Assembly: GCA_037044975.1 (NCBI GenBank)
Contig: JBAOIL010000037.1
Span: forward strand, 372,001-436,000
Reading direction: 5' to 3'
Length of the DNA: 64,000 bases
DNA from: JADLHS01 sp020848635
GTDB lineage: Bacteria; Verrucomicrobiota; Verrucomicrobiia; Limisphaerales; JADLHS01
This document shows, one piece after another, positions 26,868 to 34,115 of the stretch. Both the position numbers and the translations under genes were made by a program. Below the pieces are notes generated by a model. It saw only the letters and a program-made list of their open reading frames with translations. It did no database searches and was not told the origin of the DNA. Numbering within the stretch: the stretch's first letter is position 1; each line of letters begins with the position of its first letter.

Positions 26868-27839
26868 TCAGAGCTTGCCGCCGACGTACGCCTCGTAGCG
26901 CTCCGCGACACGACCGGACTTCACGTCGCCCTGATGAACCAGGACGCCAACCCGCGTCTCGAGGCTTTCGCCCTTCTCTAGCGTAAACGGCTTGCCGCTT
27001 TTGGCCTCCGCCCGGCGCGGGCCGAGGCAGCCGTAGTCGCGTGTGAGCCACGCGTGCGGATGTTCGTTGGCCGGGTGACTGAACATGGCCAACCCTTCCG
27101 CGTCCTTCGCTCCTGCGCGTGAGAAGTCCACCCACCGCGCCAGCTTCATGTTCGTGTTGGTCTGGCCGGTCTGACCTTCGGAATTTACCAGCACGCCGCC
27201 GCTGGTGGTGTTGAAGTCGTTGTTGAGTCGGATGAACGGCCAGGCGTAATGCACCGCGTCGCTACAGAACTTCACATCGCCATACGTCGCAGCCAGCTTG
27301 AATTGCAGATCGAGGAAGTACTCCCCACCGCCAAGCGCCACAATGCGGATGTGGCGCGTTTCGTCAAGCACGACCGTCTTACCGTCGTCCATCTCCCAAA
27401 GCAGCTTCGCGTCAAGTTCGGCTTTGCCATTGCCGCTAATTTGGTGGGCGAAGGCAACCTGCCGGATATGATCCCGAAACGGCGGCTTGGGATTCTTCTT
27501 GTCGTCCGCGCCGCTATAGAGGGCGTTGTAAAACGATGCTTGCCGTTGGCCCTCGAGTTGCACGGTATCCGCAAACCAGAACGAGCGGTGATGGGGATAC
27601 GGCTCGGTCTGCTCGACGGTCATGGACTTTCCGGACGGGCTGCGCACCGGATAAAAGTGGGGCAGGTCCACATCCTTGCCGAAGACATAAACGAGCGCCT
27701 CCTGGCCGCCGATCCGGATTTGCATCTGTCCGCGCGCTTCGTCCGCCCGGAATTCAATGGCCGGTTGCGCCAGGCTGATGCAGGTGGTGGCGGCGAGGAA
27801 AGGCGCGAAGGTCAGCGCACCGTGGCAAAATCGCTTCAT
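26868..27839 (-). CDS. exported PmoA-like protein (DUF6807)
   Basis: 323 aa from the start at 27839 (MKRFCHGALTFAPFLAATTC, signal peptide). It matches the family annotated as 'methane oxygenase PmoA', a name that does not imply methane oxidation. Features: PYPHHRSFWFADTVQL (the conserved PHHRS box), an FRDHIRQVAF strand, SDAVHYAWPFIRLNNDF, FSHPANEHPHAWLTRDYGCL and VHQGDVKSGRVAERYE. In PVC and Bacteroidota genomes these proteins travel with Gfo/Idh/MocA oxidoreductases, as here (12 bp to the next gene upstream). A beta-sandwich sugar-binding or catalytic role is guessed. Confidence 0.82.
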   Translation of the reverse strand: MKRFCHGALTFAPFLAATTCISLAQPAIEFRADEARGQMQIRIGGQEALVYVFGKDVDLPHFYPVRSPSGKSMTVEQTEPYPHHRSFWFADTVQLEGQRQASFYNALYSGADDKKNPKPPFRDHIRQVAFAHQISGNGKAELDAKLLWEMDDGKTVVLDETRHIRIVALGGGEYFLDLQFKLAATYGDVKFCSDAVHYAWPFIRLNNDFNTTSGGVLVNSEGQTGQTNTNMKLARWVDFSRAGAKDAEGLAMFSHPANEHPHAWLTRDYGCLGPRRAEAKSGKPFTLEKGESLETRVGVLVHQGDVKSGRVAERYEAYVGGKL

Positions 27840-27850
27840 CGTGACGTGAC

Positions 27851-29188
27851 TTAGACTTTTTCTGGAGCCACCCACGGCTTGCGCCGCTCGCGGTCGAGGA
27901 ATTGGTTGGCGACTTTGTCATCCGCAAACTGCTCGGTGACCGGGTCCCAATTCAATTTGCGGCCTGTCCAGCGCGCAATGTTGCCGAGGTGACAGACCGT
28001 CGCCGAGCGATGACCCGTCTCGACATCCGCCACCGGCTTCGCCCGCGATTTAATGCAATCAAGCCAGTTCTTCATATGATCGTCGTTGAAGCCCGCCGGG
28101 CGTTTGCGCAGCGCCTCGATGGCAAGTTCGTCCGGATCGGATTCGCATATCCCGCGGTTGATGGTCACCTTCCCTTTCTCGCCAATGAAAATGGCGCCGC
28201 CCATGTTGGGATTGCCAGGTTCCATGACAACCCCATTCGCGTAGCGGAAAAAAACCTTCGCCGCGCTGCAGCGCTTGTCCCCGCGCTCCTTGCTTTCCGG
28301 CTGGTCATAAGTGGGCGGATCAAACTTCGGCCCTTCGGTCCATACCTCCACCGGTCCGCTCTCGTCCATGCCGAGCGCCCACTGCACCTGATCGAAACCG
28401 TGCGCGCCCCACCCGGTCATTTCGCCGCCGGAGTACGGCCGGAACGAAAGCCAGCCGGGATTGGCGCGCGGCCGGTAGAGGTCCTGATGATACGGCACCG
28501 GCTCAACCGGGCCGCACCACATGTCCCAATCGAGTCCAGCGGGAATCGGCTGCGCCGGCAGCCGGCAGTTCCACGGGCTTGGGTAATTATGCGCAATGAC
28601 CTTGGTGATTTTGCCGAGCCCGCCGGTACGGATGAGCTCGCAGCCGGCATGATTCTGCCACATCGAACGCTGCTGGCTCCCAACTTGAAACACCCGTTTG
28701 TATTTTCGCGCCGCCTGAACCATCAGTCGCCCCTCGCGAATGGTGAGGGTCAGCGGCTTCTCGGCGTAAACGTCCTTGCCCGCCTGACAGGACTCGACAC
28801 AGATCAACAGTCGCCAATGTTCCGGCGTCGCCGTAATGATGGCATCCACCTCCTTGCGTTCGAGCAAGCGGCGATAATCCTGAAATGCCACCGCGTCGTG
28901 TTTGGTCGCGGCTTCGCGGGCGCGATTCAAATTCACATCCGCCACCGCCACGAAACGGGCGGCAGGTTGCTTCAACAGGATTTGCAGGAGGCTGCTCGCC
29001 TGCCGGCCAATGCCAATAAAGCCGATGCCAATGCGGTCGTTCGCGCCTGGCCGGCCAGCCGCCGCGAGCACGCCGCTGGGAAGAATTTGCGGCAGCGATG
29101 CCCCGGCCAGAACCAGGCCGCCGCGGCGCAGAAAGGTTCGTCGGGAAAAATTGGCCAACCGGTTACGTGATTGATGCTTTATCCCCAT
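27851..29188 (-). CDS. Tat-exported Gfo/Idh/MocA oxidoreductase
   Basis: 445 aa, intact. Twin-arginine signal SRRTFLRRGGLVLAGASL; Rossmann motif IGIGFIGIGRQASSL; catalytic Lys in DVYAEKPLTLTIREG; C-terminal sheet with GWGAHGFDQVQWALGMDESG, FRYANGVVMEPGNPNMGGAI and RAKPVADVETGHRSATVCHL. Domain order and length are normal for the exported glycoside-oxidoreductase branch, which has a tightly bound nucleotide. It lies between two PmoA-like genes and close to an enolase-superfamily gene, all on the minus strand with small gaps, so probably co-transcribed. Confidence 0.93.
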   Translation of the reverse strand: MGIKHQSRNRLANFSRRTFLRRGGLVLAGASLPQILPSGVLAAAGRPGANDRIGIGFIGIGRQASSLLQILLKQPAARFVAVADVNLNRAREAATKHDAVAFQDYRRLLERKEVDAIITATPEHWRLLICVESCQAGKDVYAEKPLTLTIREGRLMVQAARKYKRVFQVGSQQRSMWQNHAGCELIRTGGLGKITKVIAHNYPSPWNCRLPAQPIPAGLDWDMWCGPVEPVPYHQDLYRPRANPGWLSFRPYSGGEMTGWGAHGFDQVQWALGMDESGPVEVWTEGPKFDPPTYDQPESKERGDKRCSAAKVFFRYANGVVMEPGNPNMGGAIFIGEKGKVTINRGICESDPDELAIEALRKRPAGFNDDHMKNWLDCIKSRAKPVADVETGHRSATVCHLGNIARWTGRKLNWDPVTEQFADDKVANQFLDRERRKPWVAPEKV

Positions 29189-29215
29189 AATGTTCTCGCT
29201 TCGGTTCCATGTTTG

Positions 29216-30142
29216 CTACTTCGCCGCGCGGCGCGCGTACTCATCATAAACTTGCTTCAACTTTTCGACCTCGGGAACACCGCGATGAATCCACACGCGG
29301 TAACGGACCTGAATCGGTTTGTCCGGTGGAAAAGTCTGTTCTTTAACTCCCGGCCAACCGACGCAGAGCACGCCGTAGTGCCGGGTCAGCCATTCAGGCG
29401 GAAAGTCCGGATGTTCCGGCGCAATGAAAATCGCCGCGCCGCTGGGGGCTTTGGCACCGGCGAACTGCGCTGACAAATCCGCCCAAGGCAGATGCGCAAT
29501 CGGCAAATCCTCTTTCGACCGACCGTCGGGTGTGGTGATGATGGTTTCCCCCGTGCGGGGGGCGAAGCGCAGCGTCAATCCGCCGTAACTCTTGCCCTCC
29601 GCACCGCGCAAGGTCAACGGGGCTTTCAGCGGCGTCCAGGTCAGTTCCACATCAATGGCCCGGCCTTCGGTCGTGGCGGGCAGCACCCGCAGCCAGACTT
29701 TTTCGTCCACCACTTTGCGATCGCCGATGAACCAGCCATTTTGCACTCCCAGATAGGCTTTGGCTGCCATCGCCTCGCGCCCCAGCCAGCCCTCGAACTG
29801 ATGGTGGATTCCTTTGAGCATCCACAGATCGGTTTCCGTTTCTCCGCTCTTCACATGCGGCCACGACCAGAAAAGGCCACGGTGATGGTAATGGTCCTTC
29901 GGAAAATCGTCGGTCAGCACCTCGCCATCCAGTCCATAAATCGGATGCACATAACTGCTGCGGGCACGGTCGGCGGGGGCATTGGTGGAGGCAATGACAC
30001 CGTGATTGTACACCAACACCGGACGCGCGCCTTCCCACAGCCCGAGCGATTGATCGTTCACGTCCGCGAAATGAAATCCCGTTTCCGCGCCCGGCAAAGA
30101 GCCGGCCGCCAAACCGAGGGCGAGGAGAATTTTGAGCTTCAT
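29216..30142 (-). CDS. exported PmoA-like protein (DUF6807), second copy
   Basis: 308 aa from 30142 (MKLKILLALGLAAGSLPGAE, signal peptide). Same family as the gene at 26868-27839 but only distantly similar: VYNHGVIASTNAPADRARSS, YVHPIYGLDGEVLTDDFP, DHYHHRGLFWSWPHV (HHRG instead of HHRS), and PEHPDFPPEWLTRHYGVLCV. The two copies flank the Gfo/Idh/MocA gene, which suggests action on the same sugar or on successive intermediates. The upstream neighbour (enolase superfamily) ends 15 bp before this start. Confidence 0.82.
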   Translation of the reverse strand: MKLKILLALGLAAGSLPGAETGFHFADVNDQSLGLWEGARPVLVYNHGVIASTNAPADRARSSYVHPIYGLDGEVLTDDFPKDHYHHRGLFWSWPHVKSGETETDLWMLKGIHHQFEGWLGREAMAAKAYLGVQNGWFIGDRKVVDEKVWLRVLPATTEGRAIDVELTWTPLKAPLTLRGAEGKSYGGLTLRFAPRTGETIITTPDGRSKEDLPIAHLPWADLSAQFAGAKAPSGAAIFIAPEHPDFPPEWLTRHYGVLCVGWPGVKEQTFPPDKPIQVRYRVWIHRGVPEVEKLKQVYDEYARRAAK

Positions 30143-30157
30143 AGGGAGCACGCTGGA

Positions 30158-31376
30158 TTAGATCTTTACGCGGAACTTTTCAATCTTGCCCTCATCAATG
30201 TCAACGCCTAATCCGGGTGCAGCCGGCACGGCCAGTTCACCGTTCACGACCTGGAAGGGTTGCTGGAGCACCGAGCCGTCAATGAACTGCGGCCCATTTA
30301 ACGCGGCCGGATATTTCAAATCGTAGGCGCCATAAAGGATCAGCGCGGCTGCCAGCGCAATATCCGGATCCGTCAAACCGCTGCCAAGGAACATCAGTCC
30401 GGCGTTCTGCGCGATCTCAATTTGCCGCCGCGCATCGGTCAACCCGCCACAACGCGCGGGCTTCATGGCGACGCCGTCGAGGCAGCCGAGTTGGATGAAC
30501 TCCTCCAGTTCCACCGACGATACCACCCCTTCGTCCATGATGATGGGCAATGCGCCCTGCTTCTTCAGGCGTTGATAACCCGTAAGCCGGTTGGCGGGCA
30601 ACGGCTGTTCGATCACCGGCACTCCGATCTTCGCAAGCTTGGGGAGAATTTCCAGCGCCGTGGCTTCGTCGTAGCCCCCGTTCGCGTCCGCCCAAAGAAA
30701 GCCGTCCGGCACGAGGCGCTTTACGAGGCGGCACAATTCCAGATCGAACTTCGGGTCGGGCGCAACCTTGACGTTGAAATGCTTGTAGCCACGCGCAGCG
30801 CCCTGCGCGATCAAACCCTCGATTTCATCAAGCGTGCGCGGGTTCAACGTCCAGCTCAGTGGGATTCGATCACGGCCTTTGCGTCTCCAGGACTGAGCGA
30901 CGTTTGTCTGTTGTAATTTCCCGTTAAGATCGGCCAGCGCCAAATCCAGGCCCGCTTTGCAGATCGGTTGGCCGGTGGAAAACGACGGCGCGATGTTGCT
31001 CTGCAGGACCGCCTGGATCGTTTTGCCGTCGGACGGATCCAGCCCGATGAGTTCCGGCGCCAGGTAGCGGCTGATCGTGCTGTGAACCGTTTCGAGCGTT
31101 TCGTAGCTCCATTTCGGAATCGGCACGCTTTGCCCCCAGCCAACGACGCCGTTTTCCGCGCGTGATCTTCACCAGCACGGCGGGGCGACCCGTCGCGCGG
31201 CCTTTTGGCCCTTCAAAAAACTTGAACCGCCCGATGGTCGGATAAATCAGCGGAAACGTTTCGATGGTCTGAATCTTAGGCTTCGCCGCGGCGCGGGCCT
31301 TGAGGCCCGCAGAAAGACAAAGCCCGGCACTAGCAGCAACGGTGCGCTGGAGAAACGTGCGACGGGTGAGTTTCAT
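30158..31376 (-). CDS. Tat-exported enolase-superfamily enzyme (mandelate racemase/muconate lactonising type), frameshifted
   Basis: Start at 31376 (MKLTRRTFLQRTVAASAGLC), a twin-arginine signal. The frame breaks near 31160: the first frame reads LVKITRGK, the second resumes ENGVVGWGQSVPIPKW, so one extra G explains it. The rejoined protein (about 405 codons) has the capping domain followed by a barrel with NVKVAPDPKFDLEL (Lys), FLWADANGGYD (metal Asp), PVIEQPLPANR (metal Glu) and IIMDEGVVSS (metal Asp/Glu). These acid/base positions fit epimerases, lactonising enzymes or sugar acid dehydratases. Tat export is unusual for this superfamily. Confidence 0.8.
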
Positions 31377-31771
31377 ACCAAATGGCGCGCGGCGATCCTC
31401 AACCGCCGGCTTCCGGTGCTTTCCCCAAGCTGATTGTGCTGCCAGCCATACCGTCCCAAAAAGCAAATCCCCACCGGTTAATCAATGGGAATGTTCGGGC
31501 CGGCTGCCGACAGGACAACGACCTACCGGTATTTCGGGGCGGCCGAGGCTGGCTTTGGAAGCGGCATCGGGCACGGGATCGGCCAAGTTCACCGGGCTGG
31601 GACAACGCGAACCGGCGACTTGAGGTTCACGCGGTGGCAAACGGACGAGGCACTCGTGTCAGTTTTCCAGCCATTCTCTTCCCAGACCCGGCAGTTAACC
31701 CACGCCAACCGGAACTTCTGCAGCATGGACTGACGTCTGCTCTACTCCATCCGAAGGTCGCAAAGGAGCAG
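31377..31771 (+). other. intergenic region, divergent promoters expected
   Basis: 395 bp between the divergent enolase-superfamily and RlpA-like genes. I see no further gene, RNA or repeat. It ends with AAAGGAG at 31762-31768, a good ribosome-binding site just before the RlpA-like start. Promoters for both directions should lie here, but no convincing -35/-10 pair stands out. Confidence 0.4.
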
Positions 31772-32245
31772 ATGGACGGACTACCGATTATGAAAAACAC
31801 GTCGTGCTACATTGGTTTTAACCGGAGCGCTTTGATTCTGCTGGCCATGACAGCTCTATCCGTTGCTCCGGCGTTGGGTGAAAAACTCGCCACGCCAGAA
31901 ACCGGCCTCGCTTCGTATTACGGGACACCCTATCACGGCCGACCGACCGCCAGCGGTGAGGTCTTCAACATGAATGAATTCACCGCCGCACATCCCCGGC
32001 TGGCATTCGGAACCCGCGTGAAAGTGACGCACCTGGCCACTCACAAATCAGTCATGGTACGCATCAACGATCGCGGGCCATTCGTCAAAGGCCGCGTCAT
32101 TGATCTCTCCCAGGCCGCCGCCAGCGAATTGGGGATGGTCCAGAGCGGCCTGGCCGCGGTGAAACTCGAAATCGTCGAGCCAGCCATGGCAGCCAATGCG
32201 ATATTGCCGCGGCGGATCAGGCTGCAAAGCACGCCTCCACCCTGA
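31772..32245 (+). CDS. septal ring lytic transglycosylase RlpA family protein
   Basis: 157 aa. The start at 31772 follows AAAGGAG closely; a second in-frame ATG is at 31790. Signal segment ALILLAMTALSVAPALGE. The double-psi beta-barrel domain shows TGLASYYGTPYHGRPTASGE, FNMNEFTAAHPRLAFGTRVK, VRINDRGPFVKGRVIDLSQA and ASELGMVQSGLAAVKLEI, which is the complete RlpA/expansin-like core with the catalytic Asp in NDRGP. No SPOR domain follows, so this is the short form. Acts on glycan strands of the cell wall. Confidence 0.92.
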   Translation: MDGLPIMKNTSCYIGFNRSALILLAMTALSVAPALGEKLATPETGLASYYGTPYHGRPTASGEVFNMNEFTAAHPRLAFGTRVKVTHLATHKSVMVRINDRGPFVKGRVIDLSQAAASELGMVQSGLAAVKLEIVEPAMAANAILPRRIRLQSTPPP

Positions 32246-32513
32246 CGGACGGTCCTCATCCCGCCAGAGCCGTGGCCAGACTGCCGCGCCCATTCGGCCG
32301 CCGCCAGTTTACACCCGGTCCTTACCGGCGCCACAACTTGGGAGATTCGGCAAGCGCATCATTGTTTGTCCCCTGCCCTCGCCGACCAACCGGATGGGGA
32401 GGCCGATGACCGCCTAAACCACTTTGAATGTGTGCCCGGTTCAAATTGCAACACTGGACAACCGGGCGTTAAAATGTTGAAGGCACGCCGAATCTGTGTT
32501 GGACTGGGTGTGC

Positions 32514-33203
32514 ATGAAGAAGACCTCGCTATTCACGTTCGTTGGGACGGCGGCCCTGCTCCTTTTGCTCGGTTGTAAGACAACGGGAACCGGCTCGCAC
32601 GGAGCAACGCTCGAATTGTTCAACGGCAAAGATCTCACAGGCTGGCAGCACAAGCTGGCAGAACCGGCGGTGCCACGTGAACAAGTCTGGTCCGTAAGGG
32701 ACGGGCTCCTCATCTGCCAGGGTACCCCGCTGGGCGTTTTGTACACGGAGCGCGCGTTCACGAATTTCCGGTTCGTGCTGGAATATCGCTGGGCGCCCGG
32801 CACCAAGCCCGGCAACAGCGGCATCCTGACGCGCATCAACGGCCCGGCCCAGGCGTTGCCGCGCTGCGCCGAGGTCCAACTCATGCATGGCAACGCGGGC
32901 GATGTGCTGGGATTGCAGGGCATGCAAGTGACCGGCGGACAGCCGCGGTATTTTGAAATAATGAATCACCCGGTGGCGGGCAATATCCGCGGGGTCGCGA
33001 AACTGACGGACGCCGAGCGGCCCGGCGGTGAATGGAATCATGTGGAAGTCCTCGTCCGCGGTGCCGACTACACGGTCTGGATGAATGGCCAGCAGATCAA
33101 TCAGGCGCATGGGGTGGAGCTTGTGGCCGGGCCCCTTGGCCTGCAATCCGAGGGTGGCGAAATTCAATTCCGGCGCGCGACGCTCACCCCGCTGCCAGAC
33201 TGA
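32514..33203 (+). CDS. DUF1080 (3-keto-disaccharide hydrolase type) lipoprotein
   Basis: 229 aa, lipoprotein signal with LLLLLGCKTT (lipobox Cys). The mature part is one DUF1080 laminin-G-like sandwich: LELFNGKDLTGWQ, VWSVRDGLLICQG, NFRFVLEYRWAPGTKPGNSG, AEVQLMHG, GGEWNHVEVLVRGADYTVW, GPLGLQSEGGEIQFRRATL. Members of this family are linked to cleavage or hydration of 3-keto-glycosides formed by Gfo/Idh/MocA-type oxidation, and two such oxidoreductases are encoded nearby. Upstream ATG at 32496 would spoil the lipobox spacing and is not preferred. Confidence 0.88.
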   Translation: MKKTSLFTFVGTAALLLLLGCKTTGTGSHGATLELFNGKDLTGWQHKLAEPAVPREQVWSVRDGLLICQGTPLGVLYTERAFTNFRFVLEYRWAPGTKPGNSGILTRINGPAQALPRCAEVQLMHGNAGDVLGLQGMQVTGGQPRYFEIMNHPVAGNIRGVAKLTDAERPGGEWNHVEVLVRGADYTVWMNGQQINQAHGVELVAGPLGLQSEGGEIQFRRATLTPLPD

Positions 33204-33300
33204 AGCCCCACCCGATGGGAACGGGCTTCCACTGCCTGGCTCCAAGATACAACCCTCCGGCGGCATTCTGCGACTCGGACCGGACCGACGGGTGTGGAAA

Positions 33301-33933
33301 TCAATCCGTCGCGGCTTTCGCCGGGCGTTCGCGATAGCCGCGGATGTGGCTGAACTTGGCTTGAATAAGGGCCAGGTCCTGCTCGAGGTTTCCGCTCGGC
33401 TGAAACAAAGGCATCACCCGGACCACATGCTCCCGATAGTCGAAACCCACGGGCAGGATCGGGACCCCGGCCTGCACGGCGATCAGATAGAAGCCGGATT
33501 TCCATTGGCTCACGCCTTTGCGCGTCCCTTCCGGCGCCAAGGCCAGCATGAGGGAGGGTGCCGCCGCGAAGGCCCGCACGCATTGTCGCACCACCCCATG
33601 ACTGGCACTGCGATTAATTGGAATACCGCCGAACCAACGGAAAAAGTGCTGGAACGGGGGGATAAACATGGAGTGCTTGGCCAGCCATGAAATGCGCAAC
33701 TCAAGCGCGAAAAGGACCGCCACCCCCAATGGAAAATCCCAGTTCGAAGTATGCGGCGCGACAATGACGACGTATTTCGGATCGGCCGGAAAAACGCCCT
33801 CAATCCGCCATCCCGCCAGCCGTAGATAGCCCCGCCCGAGCGCCCGCCACATCCAGCCGCGCGCTTGATGAAAGGCCGCAGGTGGAACTTGGTATTTCAG
33901 TGAGCGAGGCAAGGGTTTCTTCGCGAGCGTCAA
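33301..33933 (-). CDS. lysophospholipid acyltransferase family protein
   Basis: 210 aa. The PlsC-type motifs are in order: VIVAPHTSNWDFPLG (HxxxxD box, catalytic His/Asp, about residue 60), FRWFGGIPINRSASHG, and LALAPEGTRKGVSQWKSGFY (PEGTR substrate-binding box, about 135), then GVPILPVGFDY. It transfers an acyl chain from acyl-ACP/CoA to a lysolipid or similar acceptor at the inner membrane. Convergent with the DUF1080 gene; no operon partner on its strand nearby. Confidence 0.88.
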   Translation of the reverse strand: MTLAKKPLPRSLKYQVPPAAFHQARGWMWRALGRGYLRLAGWRIEGVFPADPKYVVIVAPHTSNWDFPLGVAVLFALELRISWLAKHSMFIPPFQHFFRWFGGIPINRSASHGVVRQCVRAFAAAPSLMLALAPEGTRKGVSQWKSGFYLIAVQAGVPILPVGFDYREHVVRVMPLFQPSGNLEQDLALIQAKFSHIRGYRERPAKAATD

Positions 33934-34115
33934 CGGGGAGGAATTTGGATTTTGATGCCGCGCGGTTCAAGGAGAATCGCTTTGGCATCCGCAGGAATCC
34001 CCTTGAACACACCCTCAATCCTTCGTCATTGCGGCGCATCGCAACGCCCAACCAAGCCGGACTCGGGAAATTGAATCCCCCGGTGGTGCGTTCCGTTGAG
34101 CGGGGCGTCAACCAG

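Noticed and set aside
26868..30142. Methane monooxygenase subunits, as suggested by the family name PmoA
   Set aside because: The proteins are soluble and exported with PHHR motifs, not membrane PmoA; no pmoB or pmoC is present. The name is a historical annotation.
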